This document shows, one piece after another, positions 44,295 through 56,188 of a stretch of 64,000 nucleotides of DNA. How positions within the stretch are numbered: position 1 is the first letter of the stretch; every line of letters starts with the position of its first letter. The translations under genes and the position numbers were made by a program. The stretch covers positions 18,333,345 through 18,397,344 of the forward strand of contig OX467089.1 in NCBI GenBank assembly GCA_950106755.1, in the 5' to 3' direction. This DNA is from Climacium dendroides (taxonomy: Eukaryota; Streptophyta; Bryopsida; Hypnales; Climaciaceae). The notes beneath the pieces were generated by a model, which was not told the DNA's origin, ran no database searches, and was given only the letters and a program-made list of their open reading frames with translations.

Positions 44295-47200
44295 TTATTC
44301 TTTTAAGTTGCATACAGAAACAAATGAAAGTATGGGTGAATGGAATGCAGCCTTCCTAACCTTTTTAGTGGGTTGGGTAGGTTTAGGAAGACCCATCGCT
44401 TTGGGAATTGTTGCCTTCGGTGTAGCTTTCGTGCTTTTCGCAGCTTGCGTAGTCCTCACAGCACGCCGAGGCCGGCTTGAGGACTCACCAAGGACTTCAA
44501 TGTCTTCCTGCAACACCATCACACAATTATTATTCACTTTTGACATCCTCTAATTACCTACACTTCCTAGCCTTACCTGAGCACCATTGAGGCACTTGCT
44601 TTCCTGTAAGATGCACATAGTTATTGTAAAACATACCTACGCATTCAATGGAATGGGGGACTCAAAGGAAACTTTGACTTCTACTTACATACTATTCTGA
44701 TGTACTCGCTTTGAAAAGAACAGGCTGAGCCCTAGAGTGCATCAGCGTTTGCCACTAGTGACGTTCACTTCAATGTCCAATTTGACACGCACTTGTAAAA
44801 AAAAATTGAAGCATTGCAAATAAACGCTACTACGCTATGACACCATCCTCATACAAGGCAATTCATGGAAATAACGTCACTAGCCTAACAAAGGGAGTGC
44901 TTCACGTCGGTCACTTGGCACTTAAAATGGAAAGAGAGACGTCGCATCACCTGTTGCTTCGTGGAGGTCTCCATCGTGCTTTCTCTCCTCTCAGATGTTG
45001 CCTGCGCCTCGGAGTCTTTGACTATGGCGTACACATCTTCCACTCCTTGCTGACCTTCAGCAATTTCAGGGATCGCAACTTCACCGGTGCCTTCTACCTG
45101 CTCCTCCTCAGCATTAGCTACAATGTCGTGAATAACATCATCTTCAACAGCCCGCTTGTCGGAGTTAACGTCAACAAGAACATCGTCTTTGACATCGCTT
45201 TGGCCAACTATGGGGACTGACTCAACGACATCTACAGGAGCTGTCGGCTGCAACACGGGCACAAGATAGTCCTTCTGTGCCATTTTCGACGCCTCTGCCC
45301 TAGGTGACATGAGAAGTGGTGGATTCCCTGCCCCGATAGGCGAGGATGGCTCCGTGACATCCAGGGTCCCCCCAGCACTTGCTTTACACTGACTTGCGAG
45401 GATCTTCCGTAGCATTTCCTCCATGCTTTTGTGGGACGTGCTCACGGTCTCAGTAAGGCGACTTACACTGCTTTCAAGCTCATCCATCCGACTACGCATC
45501 TCTTGCAACTCTTTGCCATGGGGACTTCGACCTCTGCGCTTCTCTTCTTCTAGACGCTGCAACTCCTTTGTCACTTCTGCGTCCACCTCTGCTTCAAACG
45601 ATGCTCTGTTCCGCAACAAAGTCTACAAGGGGAAGAAGAATATGCACTTAGAGTTCACATGCAAAGGTTACATGCTTCAATGGCACCGTACAAGGGGAAG
45701 AAGAATATGCACTTAGAATCCACATGTAATGATTACATGCTTGAATGCCACCCGACAAGGGGAAGAAAAATATGCACTTAGAGTTCAGATGCAATGATTA
45801 CATGCTTCAATGCCACCCCACAAAGGTCCTTCCACGTACGAAGAAGAAGGCCGAGTCCTCCACATCTACCATCATTTCTGACATTTTTGGGAACAACAAA
45901 CGCAACATGTGTGATGAAAGTGGTGTCGACCTGGGCAAGTAGGTGGACGTCAGTTACTACATACTTACCAGCCTCGAGATGACTTCTCTCTCTACGGCCT
46001 TACGTTGGGCTGTGCTGAATGCCTTCCCCTTAGAAATGGCAGACATATGGGCTGACTTCTCTTGGGAAGCATCGGTAGCACGAGCCTCCTTCAATGCCTC
46101 CCACACATCGTCATCCATTCCGATTGGCTTGGATTTTCTGCCATCAATCAATCGATTGAGCTTCCAACGAACATGAATGAGCGCTTTTGTGATGAACGGC
46201 TGCATCCACTTCTCCGACACTCGCTCGGACTCTCCCTCTATACGCCAATCTGTAAGCCAGAGGACTTAGTATAGCTACCTCTGCATTGTGTATGACATTG
46301 ATGTGCCAAAGAATAACAAGAGAATTTACATGGACACCCCTATGTCTCCAGAAAACACTAGGGGATATACACTGCACATCCCTGTGGTGCGGACGACCAT
46401 AGGGACCACCCCTCATTGTAGAGGATCCTACACTGATGTCAGTCGTGACATTGTATTCGATGTCGCTGTGGACATTACAAGTGACATCCACTGCCCCGCC
46501 TCATGGCCAATGAGCTACCTTCCACAACATTTACAGTCTTCTGAACTACATGCAACAGTGAACTACAAGGTCTATAGTCCTCTTCATTTCACAGAGAAGG
46601 ACTGAATACAAACTTGTATATAGGCGCCTAAATAAGCGCCGTCTGTCTTTCTTGGGCTGACCTTTCCATCCTAATCCGGGGTCAAGGTCTCTTGCATATT
46701 TCTTGATGTCGTTGGAAAAAGGAACCTTCATAGGTCCGAATGGTTCTCCTTGTCGGTCTATTTCCACAGGTTTCTTCATTACAGTGCTTAAGCCTTTTTC
46801 GCGAGCCTGTTTGGGGATCAGCTGCTCGATCATCTCTTTAGTATCAACATTCGAAGCTGGTTCATCAGACCCTATGTTGTAACCCTTACTGTAAAAGGTC
46901 AAATGCACTATCAGCTTCGGAAGAAAATGGGGCTATGTCAGTACAACCAAATCACTCCCGCAACTGGACCCCCGCAAAAGAGATGTCCACATACGCTATT
47001 TGCGGCTTCAAAGTATTCTACATGTTCCTCTGTTGCTCACTACGTTGAATCTAACGTCGATGTAGACACGCCTGGACGTTGTTTTGAACATTACAGGAAC
47101 TTTCTCTTGATAGAAACTGGAAAGACGCCGTGGTTTAGGGTCTGTCACCCTTGCAGGGGGCTGACTCCCGTACGTCCTGATTGATCACTCCTGAAGTCTT

Positions 47201-48459
47201 ACAAATTTCTCTCTGACTAAGGAACAAACAATCACTTTTATTTGTATAGAGTTCAACTGAAAGAACATGTCCTCCGTGACGAAGACATGAACGTCACACA
47301 ATTTATGCGGACGTCACATTAAACGTCTATGACATTTAACATGATAGAGTCGACGTCATAAGAAACAAGGTGTGCGTTGCACTTGACGTCCGTACCAACG
47401 CGCGCCTCCCCCAAAACCTTGAATACCACTGGTTCTATACTCAAATTATTTCCTCTTCCAAACTTACCTCCAAGACTGCTCTTTGAGTTCCTCCTCTTCC
47501 TCTGCGTCGTGCCTTGCCTCCTCCGACAACTCCAACAGCACTTGAGGGGTCCTCTTCCTCTTCGGTGGAGGATTGTTGTTCCAATCTGAAGTACTTTCCA
47601 AGGTTGTTCAGGTAACTCCTCTAGAATGTAATGGAGATTTATCCAAATCTAAAACGAACAAATATCTTGTAAATCCAATAGAATGTTCAGACCTAGATAT
47701 CGACACGACCGAAATAAGGAGGATACTAATTCTCATGTGAGAAATGATCATTTCCAGATTCACAACTTTTGAGTGGATTGTGAAGTAAAACCTAACCACA
47801 AACTCCATAGTCAATGGAAAATGTAAAGGAGATTCATACAATACTATACAAACGCTCATGAAAATTCTGTGGAAGTAGCTCATTTGAACATCCAAACTCA
47901 ATCAGCAGCATTATAAAGACTGCAATTGAATGCGAATTTTGCCTGGAGCAAATCACTTAATTTGGTCATTCATAACAACCAACAGTGAAATATTGATCTT
48001 ATATTCTTGAGCACTTAGTTAGACTGCACATTGTGATTCTCAAACTAGAAACCCAACCCTAATCCGTCCCTACATTGAAAGTTTATCTCGATATCCGACG
48101 AGAACTAAGAACTTGTGAGATAGGGTAAATCCAACGTAATGAACCTCGGAGAATACCGATTCTCAGGTGAGAAAACGAAAATTGAAAGATTCACATCTGA
48201 AAAATCAGATTTTGCGAATTAAAACGTAATCACAACTCCATAGTTGATAACAATAATGTAAAGTACATTCAGAGAGTAATATAAGAAAACAAAGAAGAAT
48301 ATGAATAAATTCTCAAAAGGAACCTCAATCACACATTTACACTAAGAAAATAGCAATTCAGTGTCGACAAATTTGGCTTACTTGGAGCAAATCGCCGATT
48401 GGGGGCGGAGTCCAGGGTTGATCTGGTGCAGGATCCTCGGGGTGAATCGGAACTGCCAT
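44295..48459 (-). CDS. CACTA-encoded TnpA-like protein (plant transposase accessory gene)
   Basis: Minus-strand exons are 47468-47585, 46614-46888, 45969-46249, 44951-45622 and 44295-44507, all GT-AG with agreeing phases (about 519 residues). A possible first exon is 48382-48459 (start MAVPIHPEDPAP), but its phase does not fit exon 2, so a small exon or a frameshift is missing. Exon 2 holds an NLS-like PPPKRKR and an acidic run. Exon 3 holds KKPVEIDRQGEPFGP, the 'DxxGxPxG' feature of plant CACTA ORF1 proteins. Exon 4 holds WMQPFITKALIHVRWKLNRL, MDDDVWEALKEAR and SQEKSAHMSAISKGK, like the Transposase_24-type region. Exon 5 is a coiled coil (MRSRMDELESSVSRLTE) and an acidic region. The last exon is basic (SSRPRRAVRTTQAAKS). 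It should bind subterminal repeats. The family call is by pattern only. Confidence 0.6.
45625..45819. repeat. Three exact-length 65-bp tandem repeats in a CACTA intron
   Basis: Units start ACAAGG at 45625, 45690 and 45755, and a fourth partial unit starts at 45820. Each contains GGAAGAAGAATATGCACTTAG and a TTACATGCTT-AATG end, with few differences. They lie in the intron between exons 4 and 5 of the TnpA-like gene, close to the acceptor. Confidence 0.85.
47260..47400. repeat. Internal cluster of GACGTC/GTGACG motifs in the CACTA element
   Basis: GTGACGAAGACATGAACGTC, GGACGTCACA, TCGACGTCAT and TTGACGTCCG occur within 140 bp, in a large intron of the TnpA-like gene. They match the subterminal motif of the element, so they may be internal TnpA-binding sites. 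Confidence 0.4.
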
Positions 48460-49966
48460 CTTCTTCCTTTTTTTTCTTTCTTCCAAGAAATTGAACAAGT
48501 AGCAAAGCTAAGCTGCAATTTGACAGATTACAATGGCATGAGAGCAAGAGAATGCGTGAAATTGAGAGGAACTACAAATCCGCTGGTTGCAATGCAATTA
48601 AAACCCTAATTTTATTGAGCTTGTCAAATGGAACAGAGATGGATATCACCCAGGTATCAGATCAATTGAGGACCCTACGAGCACAAATTTGATGTCGAAC
48701 AATACTTTGAAGTTAAATAAAACCTAACTAAGTTTCTATTTTTAGTATTTTATATTTTTGAATTTTTTTTTGAAGTCTAGTTTTAGCATTAAAAATTCAA
48801 TTTTGAAAATGAGTGATTATGATTTTTCTATTCAAGATTTTGTATAAGGCTGTCCATTGCATAATAGACAAGAGTAGATTTTGAGAAGCCATAAATTGGT
48901 TAGGATTTTGCATGTTAGGCCCTTATCCTCATATTTTTTTGGTGACCAACTTTTTAGATTTGGCATGTGAAAAGAGGATTGAAAGACTTCAAATTTCTTT
49001 TACAATTTTAGCATCCTTATGATGAAACATTATAATCTTTCAATCCATAAGTAATATTGTTGTATTTTCTTTTCCTATGTGATCTCTAAATTGTTTAGTT
49101 TGAATTTGTACAATTATAATTCCAAAAAAAATGATACAACTTATCAAAATGATGTCTTTTTGTTCAATTTAGAACAAATTCCTCAAAGCTCAAAAAAGGC
49201 CTTGGGCACTTAGGGGTTAAACAAACATCTATACTATAAGAAGTTTTGTCCTTGTGATAAAGGGACACTGAAAATCACTACTTTTTCTATTGAAAATAGT
49301 TCCTATTATTCTATTGATAGGTAGGAACGAGTTTAGCTAATTTTTGAATGACTTTCGGGATTATAAAGGAGCTCATGGAGATGAAGTTGAAAGTTTAAAA
49401 CTACCCTAAACCATAAGTAATTCTTCACGAATAGAAGCAAGGAAAAAAGTCAAACAAATATTCAAAATTTTGGAGATTTAAGCAGTAGCCATGCTACAGT
49501 ATGTGAATGTAGTGCTTTACTCATCAAAAAATGAACGTAAATATTATTTTTTGTGTCTTTTTTCCTCCGCAAAAGATAATGCCCATCTAACTTCCACATT
49601 CCAATAGATATTGTAATTATAGTTCTACTATCACCAAGAAGCCCTTGCATAGTATATATATTCTATCTTTGTACAAACTATTGTGCTTTTTTGATCATTC
49701 ATTTGGCCTGTACAAAGTCATTTGTAATTATTTTGCAAACCTAACACGCTTTTATTGTTGGTAAAGTACTTTGTAGAGGATGGATGAAACACTAAATTGG
49801 ATTAGAATGTGGTAGAATACCTTCTCTACATAAGTACCTACCAATTGGATCAATTGAAAAGTGAAAATAATGTTTATTTTATCTAAAAAAAAGTACGTTC
49901 TATAAATACATCCTCAAAAAGTACTTTTCTGACGTACTTTGTAGGGGGGCGTAATGTGATTTCACC
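48460..49966. other. CACTA interior, AT-rich, no gene seen
   Basis: Apart from short promoter-proximal sequence upstream of 48459, the region is AT-rich with no coding signal. The word at 49195-49217 resembles an end of the TTAA-flanked element at 18054, so an older inserted element may be present. Confidence 0.35.
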
Positions 49967-50535
49967 CTATGGAGACTGCAAGTCACTCCCAAATTGTTTG
50001 GGCCATCCCTAAACCCAGGTGGGAAAGCACTTCTTGGCACTTCCCACACAACCATTCACCCCAATTTTTTGGGGGGAACCCCCGAGCCCCAACCCAATGG
50101 AATGAACTTGGCCATAACACCCCCATATTCTCCCCATTTAAATTTTTTCCCAACTCTCTAAATCCAAAAAGCACTGGGAAGAATTCACTGTGGGGACTTT
50201 AAATTACTCCCAAATTGTTTGGGCCATCCACGAACCCCCAATGGAAAGCACTTCTTTGCACTCCCCGTACTACCATTCACCCCCATATTGGGGGGGGACC
50301 CCCAAGCCCCAACCCAATGGAATGAATTTGAACTGGACACCCCTATATTCTCCCTATTTAATTTTCTCCCCATATAATTTTTTTCCAACTCTGTAAATCC
50401 AAAAAACATTGGAAGGCATTCACTATGGGGACTGCAAGTCACTCTCCATTTTATGGGGTCTAATTTGCAATCCCAAAGCCAATGGAATAATGTCACATAG
50501 ATCCCGACACTCCCAAGTAATCCCCATTTTCTGTT
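49967..50535. repeat. Tandem repeat of about 221-235 bp, 2.5 copies
   Basis: Units start at 49967, 50188 and 50423 with CTATGGAGACTGCAAGTC-like sequence and share CCCAAATTGTTTGGGCCATCC, CCCAACCCAATGGAATGAA and TATTCTCCC-ATTTAA. The third copy is shortened. The unit contains the near-palindrome CCAAATTGTTTGG. No coding role. Confidence 0.75.
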
Positions 50536-50879
50536 CTCAAAACCCGTCTCCAAATAATATTGCGTAACTTCACCTCTGTGATAAGGTTATCCCAATGAGT
50601 CTCCATTTTTATTTCCCATCTTTCATGTTTTAGGACCTAAAATATTTAATTCTGTACATCTTTTTTATTTTGGCATACCCTAGACTTATAACACCAAAAC
50701 ACATTTGTTGAGTCATTACATGTGTCTATGTCACTTTAATCCTACCTTGTACCCATGACTTCACATCCTCCCAGAAAGCCTGAATTTTACACCCTCAAGC
50801 TCTTTCCTATACTGATCAGGTGTTTTCCCTATAGGGCAGCACCCCCTTTGCCCTCTCAGTGACAGCAGTGCACCTGCCC

Positions 50880-51145
50880 GTAGTGAAAGATGCACCAGTG
50901 GCTGACGTGGCCGATTCGCGTTTTTTTTGACGTCATGTGAAATGTCCTTTGTTTTTTTTGACATAGTGAAAAACACGTCTGTTCAAAGTGACATCCCTAC
51001 ATTTCCTGACGTCTAATATGACGTTTCAGATGACATCACAAAAAATTGTCCCTGATCTACGCGTTTGTCCAAAAACGTAGTGACGTCAAAAATAACGGGT
51101 GATGTCACAGCGTAACGCAATCAAAAACATGGTTTTCTTATAGTG
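50880..51145. repeat. CACTA right subterminal repeat region
   Basis: GCTGACGTGG, TTTGACGTCATG, GTGACATCC, CTGACGTC, TGACGTTT, ATGACATCAC, GTGACGTCAA and GATGTCACAG lie within 250 bp in both orientations, before the terminal TTCTTATAGTG. They mirror the left end and are the likely TnpA-binding array. Confidence 0.6.
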
Positions 51146-51148
51146 ACT

Positions 51149-52471
51149 TCCGGAACTGAAGACGACAGTGATCGGTCTCCCGCAACGTGCCATATCCAGA
51201 CTCGAGCAACAGCGAAGACGACGCTATCTAAAAGTATAAAAGGGACGCCTACTAGTCAAGTAGGGAGCTGCTCAAGGAAAGGACGGAAGCCAAAGCATTA
51301 GAATTCGTAGGAAAAGAAGTATAGGATCCGGATCAGGTTTCCGAGCATGGGCCCGGTTTCCGGAATCTTAGGCGGATAGTACGGAGATCCGGCAATCTCG
51401 GACGGTAGTTATTAGCCTTTCCGGATATTTCGGAGGTTCAATGATTGGTTGCCTGGATTTCCGGGTTTCCTTTTCAGGCTTGTAGGAGTTGACTTTGGCT
51501 TTTGTGTTAGTATTTTAAAGGCAGGCAAGTTAGTTGTTTGCCATTCTATTCCATTCCATCTTAGTGCTTTCACGTATGTATTACAATTTTCTTTTCTTAA
51601 TCTAAGTCAGCTAGGGTGCCTCTAGCTGCACTTCGCTTAGACAGAATCTTTGGCTAAGTGTATGCGTGTGTGTTGTATCCTTATATTGGAGAAAGAGAAG
51701 AGAGGAAGAGGAGGAATCCGGATCTTGAGCTATAGATCTCTTGGAGGTTGAGCTGGTCAAAAGGGATGCAAGTTGAGTAAGGGAGTGTGAGCGTCACGTG
51801 CCTTTAAATTGCCGGAATGGCAATCCGGATAAGAAGGTAGAGGTCCCTGCGAGTCCAGAACCAAGAGGGTTCTATGTGGAGATAAGCAACCGCCAGAGGA
51901 AAGGAACTCCCGCTACTCCGGAAGGTCTACCAACCTCCCCCTTGGTACATTGTCTTCTCCTTGAAACTTTACTCCCTTAGGTTTATGAGTTCGGATCCGT
52001 TGTTGTAGTACGAGAGGTGTGAGAATTTCTTTGTGTGACCTGCTTCCGGATCGGCCAATCCGGAAACTGTGAGAGAATACTCCTCCCTCCTCCTACAACT
52101 GTGTTGTCTTGGGTATGTTGTTAGTTAGGATTTGGGTGTAGAGAGGTTAGTCACACAAGTGGTGAGTCCCCACCCCTTTCTAGATCAAGGGCGGACCCTC
52201 TGAGGATAAACCCGAGGCGACAAAAACCAGTAACGGAAGAAAGACGGAACTCAATTCCGGTTGTGTCCGGATCCGGAACGGAATCCGGAATGTACTAAGT
52301 TTCCGAAGTGAGGTAGGGGAAGTGAAAGAAGGAGGATTAAGTGGGTAGTCACAATCCGGATGCTTTTAATTCAATCGATATCATACTAGAAGTTCCCTGG
52401 AACGATAATTCGTGTCATCTTACAACAATTTGTCGTTGTAAAGATATTTACGGCTAATTGCGCGTACAACA
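51149..52471 (+). repeat. 5' LTR, second part (after the CACTA insertion)
   Basis: This resumes the LTR A sequence at TTCCGGAACTGAAGAC. It finishes the broken LTR ORF at 51299-51301 and runs through R/U5 to the LTR end GCGTACAACA. It is near-identical to 63195-64000 of the 3' LTR where both are visible. Confidence 0.9.
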
Positions 52472-52475
52472 CTTT

Positions 52476-52493
52476 TGGCGCCACTGTTGGGGA
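52476..52493 (+). promoter_or_regulatory. Primer binding site, tRNA-Asp-like
   Basis: TGGCGCCACTGTTGGGGA lies 4 bp after the LTR end. It matches TGGCGCC and GGGGA, the two ends of the PBS complementary to plant tRNA-Asp (GTC) used by Athila/Tat elements, with four central mismatches. Position and match mark the start site of minus-strand DNA synthesis. Confidence 0.8.
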
Positions 52494-52627
52494 GCTACTG
52501 AAAAAATTATCGATAGAGTAGAAGATAGGAAAAGGTAGTTCAGGACGGTAAGCCAAAACTCAGTTGTTAGCTGGATTGTGGATTAAGTTAATGAGGGTTA
52601 AATAGACAAGAATTCGATTCTAACTTC

Positions 52628-54132
52628 ATGAGTAGGCCTCAAAGAAGAAATACAACTTTACGTCGGGCGGAATGTCAAGAGGAAATAAATAGGCGAATAG
52701 TGGTGCACGGGTTACCAGCATCACAGTCTACAGAGGATTTGGTTATAATTCCTATTAGGCCGGAAGTACTACCGGAACGTTCCCAAAGCCCTGAAGCGGT
52801 TGAAGAGCTAGAAACAGAATCTGTTACCTTTGAAGAGGGGCGGTTCTTTGACGAATCGGATACTATGGTGACCACCATGCGTCTCCATTACAGTAGATTC
52901 CGAGGAGACGGGAGTAAAAATGTAGATGATTGGATGGTAGAATTTGAAGCTACTACAGTAGCTAATTAAGAAGATGACGCTTCTAGACAAAGAATTTTTC
53001 AGGGACTACTAAAAGGTGAAGCCTTTAGATGGTATCAGGATGTTTCGGAAGGTATCCGGAACAACTGGGACCATCTGACGGAACTCTTCCTACGGACCTT
53101 TAGAGAAGTAGGAGGAGAAGCTAGAGCGTTGAGGAGACTTAGTAAAGTGTCCATGAGACCCAATGAGTCGGTTCGAAAATATGGTCAAAAGGTGAAAGAC
53201 CTGATCAAGAAACTAACAACGGACGTGGCCCCGAGTATACAAGTGGAATGTGGCAAGTTTTCTGGAGGAAATGGGTTTTCCGATCCGGCAATCCCGACCC
53301 GCAATGCTAAGAGAAGCCATGGAGTCAGCCCAAAATTATGAGAATTCAGCTCAATCGCTACGACGGTCTATTAAGAAGAGCGAGAAAAGAGAAAAAAGGA
53401 AGAGCAAAAAGTACGAGAAGAAGATGAAGCGAAGAGGGAGGTATTCGGATTCCGAAACCTCGAGTTCCAGAACCGGATCGAATGAGTCATCCCACCAGCG
53501 CCGTCAACTCGGATAGTGAGGCAGAGACTTCTAGCAGCAGATGAGTTGCGCGAGGCAAAAATGAGAAGGTTAGCAAAAGAACCGTCAAAGTGAAGGTGGA
53601 AGAGGACGATTCCAAGAAACTGATGAAGAGCATCCAAGAATCGTTAGAAGCAATCAAGGTCAACCTAGCTGACAACCGGATGCCTCGACGAACTGTACCG
53701 ACCTCCCGAGCTAATGTATGGTGCGCAAGGTGTGGAAGACTCGGTCATTATGCAAGCAAATGCCCCCAAGGGCATCAGAAGCAGATCCATTTTGTGGACG
53801 AAGAGGGAGTATACTACACACTTCCGAAACCGGAAGGATGTGAAGATCCGATGAATCCAGTATTCCAGATCCAAACCGCATACGGAAGAGGGAAAGCACC
53901 TCAGTAGCTGGTCCGCACCAATTTACATACGCATCCAACAACTGGATCTAGTCAAGGTACTTATTCCACTTCTAGAGTCCCACCCGAATGTTGTTTCGTG
54001 TGTGGAAGTCCCCAACATTATGCCAATAGCTGTCCCCATAAAGGGCAGGGACAAGGGGCACCACTAGCTTTATCATGCCAGAATTGTTTAGAATATGGCC
54101 ATGGAATGAATGAGTGTTCCAGACCGCAATAA
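52628..54132 (+). pseudogene. gag: gag with three CCHC zinc knuckles, disabled
   Basis: Starts at the ATG 135 bp after the PBS (MSRPQRRNTTLRRAE). The capsid-like part reads TTMRLHYSRFRGDGSKNVDDW, then after a TAA at 52967 GLLKGEAFRWYQD, WDHLTELFLRTFRE and ESVRKYGQKVKDLI, typical of retrotransposon gag. Frameshifts occur near 53249 and 53510. A basic, Lys-rich linker leads to knuckle 1, CARCGRLGHYASKC (about 53730). After a TAG at 53905 in the same frame come knuckle 2, CFVCGSPQHYANSC (about 54000), and knuckle 3, CQNCLEYGHGMNEC (about 54080). A TAA at 54130 ends this stretch, but the frame continues into pol. All four in-frame stops of the gag-protease linker (53905, 54130, 54226, 54274) fit single C-to-T changes of CAG, CAA or CGA. 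Confidence 0.85.
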
Positions 54133-54276
54133 ATCCGTACTATCTATAAACATGTAGAAGTTCCACCTCGTGATCAAACCGGACTCAATTACGGATCCAC
54201 TGCCGGAATTGAGAATACGGAAAAATGACAACCAAAGGTGGAACTTCCAAAAGTTTTAGAAAGACTCGTTCATTAA

Positions 54277-55203
54277 GTATCAACTTGAAGTTCCACCAAA
54301 GACCAAAGAAATAGGCATAGAATTGGAAGGCAGAGACGGAAAGAAAAGCCTAGGGTTAGCACCCCCATTTCGGAATTCGATCCGAGTGATTCTGATCACT
54401 CAGAAGAAACGGATCCCATTAGACCCACAGTAGAAGTAGAAAAAGGAGTCGGACCTCGTCTAATTCCCATTGACATTAGTTCGGAAGTCCGACAGAATCT
54501 GGACAATGCCAATGTAATTCCGGATTCCAAAAAGAAGAAGGTTACGTTTGAGGACGTTCCCGTTCTGATTAATCCGGTACCAAACTTAGACACGTATGAC
54601 ATTGTACAAGATATCAAAGATCAGAAGGCTAGTGTCACTTTTGGGCAACTCTCCATGATAATGCAAATTATCAGAAATTGATCTGAGACGCTTGGACAAA
54701 GAAAAGAACAAGGCAACTCAAACTTCCGTCAATCGCAGTCAATTTCTCCCAGATCGAAGACTTTGGAGCGCCGGAGTTGGAAGTCGAAGTGGGAGGATGT
54801 ATTGTCACCCGGGTTCCAGTGGATGGCGGATCGAGAGTGAACCTTATGTTGGAAGATACAGCCTTTGATCTAAGGTACACGACATTCCAAGAGACCGACT
54901 AAGTCTTGAGAATGGCAGATCAATCAAGAGTGTATCCGGTAGGAAGGCTGGCCCAGGTTCCGACCTGGATCAGAAAAGAGACTTATCTGCTAAATTATGT
55001 AGTCATCAGAGTATCTAAGGGAAGGCCTTTTCCCATGCTACTAGGAAGACCATGGTTATATGTAGTAAGACTGCTGGTTGACTGGGGAGCCAAGGAATTC
55101 GTGGTGGGGAAACTTGCCGTTCAAATACCTTGGAAACATGTTGATCACTTGGGAGAGACTAGTGATTCCGACGGATATACCAAGGACTGGTCCGATTAGG
55201 AGA
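54277..55203 (+). pseudogene. gag-pol linker and aspartic protease, disabled
   Basis: After the stop at 54274 the frame continues as an acidic linker (SEFDPSDSDHSEETDP), then KKKKVTFEDVPVLINP and DIVQDIKDQKASVTFGQL, a conserved lead-in to the protease of this clade. After a shift near 54690 comes the protease: AVNFSQIEDFGAPELEVEVG, VPVDGGSRVNLML (active-site D-G-G-S, the usual variant in Tat-like elements) and, after a TAG near 54899, PFPMLLGRPWLYVV (the ILG-type flap end). It ends at the MITE insertion (55204). The enzyme would have cut gag-pol; this copy cannot encode it intact. Confidence 0.75.
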
Positions 55204-56185
55204 CACTAGAAGAAAAACGTGTCCGTTGCAACCCACTGAGATGCGACTATGTGTCCTATACAACTGAGATGCGATTGTAGCCCTCTGTATTTGCACCAAA
55301 TTTCACGTGTATGTAGTTGTAGTCGCAAAGTAGTCGGAAAATGAAGAATAGGGTTACGATATTGTAACAGAAGAACTGACATGAGGTATTCTACATCCAA
55401 TATTCATCGCAGTTGTCCATGTGGACAGCTATCCGCGAAGTAGAGTCCACCGTGGAAAAATGCAATCGCTCTGATTACAGGCTGCAACTAAAAACTAGAA
55501 GATTGCAACTTAGAAATGACTCAAATGCAACTAGGAATCAACTATAATGCAACTAGAGTTCGACTACAATGCAACTAAAAAACGATTCAAATGCAACTAG
55601 AGAACAAGTGCAATGCAACTAGAACATAACTGAAAATCGATTCAATTGTCCCATATCGATTGTCAAGAATACCATCAACTTGAACAGATAAGAATGGTAA
55701 GTTATAGCATTCTTGTGTAATGAATTTTGATAGTGAAATTCTAATATTTATATATTTTGTAGATTTTTATAATCTACAACTCTATAAATTATAACCAAGT
55801 CGCAAACTAGTTGCAAACCAGTTGTATGTCAATCGCAAACTAGTTGCACACTAGTCACAAACGAGTTGCACATCAATCGCAAACTAGTTGTACACCAATT
55901 GCAAACCAATTGTATGTCAATCGCAAACCAGTTGCACATTAGTCGCAAACCAGTTGCACACAAATAAGTGAAATAACTTCCACATCAGCAACCACGTCAC
56001 AGCAGTTCATCGACGAAGTTCTTCATTGCCTATCGAATGACAAACAACCTCGCGACTGCGGTGCAACTCATGCGACTTGTCCACTGCAACTGCGGACTCC
56101 AGAATATCACCAAGTCGCAAATGTCTGATACGACTACAAACCAGTCGCAAACCGCAGTCGCAAAACCCTGCTTTTTCTTCTAGTG
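55204..56185. mobile_element. CACTA-type MITE, 982 bp, inserted in pol
   Basis: It has perfect 14-bp terminal inverted repeats CACTAGAAGAAAAA and a 3-bp duplication AGA (55201-55203 and 56186-56188). Removal restores the pol frame. There is no transposase. The interior holds two motif arrays: left (about 55473-55630) with about seven ATGCAACTAGA-like units, and right (about 55795-55965) with about ten GTCGCAAACTAGTTGCA-like units, mutually inverted in their GCAACTAG/CTAGTTGC cores. The TIR matches the large CACTA element in the first 11 bases, so both may share a transposase source. Confidence 0.9.
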
Positions 56186-56188
56186 AGA

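Larger units (their letters stand above)
35819..51145 (-). mobile_element. CACTA (En/Spm-type) DNA transposon, 15.3 kb including nested LTRs
   Basis: The left end is CACTAGAAGAATTC and the right end, inverted, is CACTATAAGAAAAC, with a 3-bp ACT duplication. These are hallmark CACTA termini. Without the nested solo LTRs (36291-43550) the element is about 8.1 kb. It holds a multi-exon TnpA-like gene on the minus strand (44295-48459). I find no frame resembling the DDE transposase (TnpD/TNP2), so it is probably non-autonomous. TGACGTC and TGACATC words cluster near both ends. Confidence 0.85.

Noticed and set aside
43551..47184. Plus-strand frames inside the CACTA element
   Set aside because: They lie opposite or between the phase-consistent minus-strand exons and show no protein-like pattern.
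55473..55965. CRISPR-like or satellite array
   Set aside because: The short repeats are subterminal motif arrays of a transposon with perfect TIRs and a target duplication in a plant genome. Spacing and sequence are irregular.
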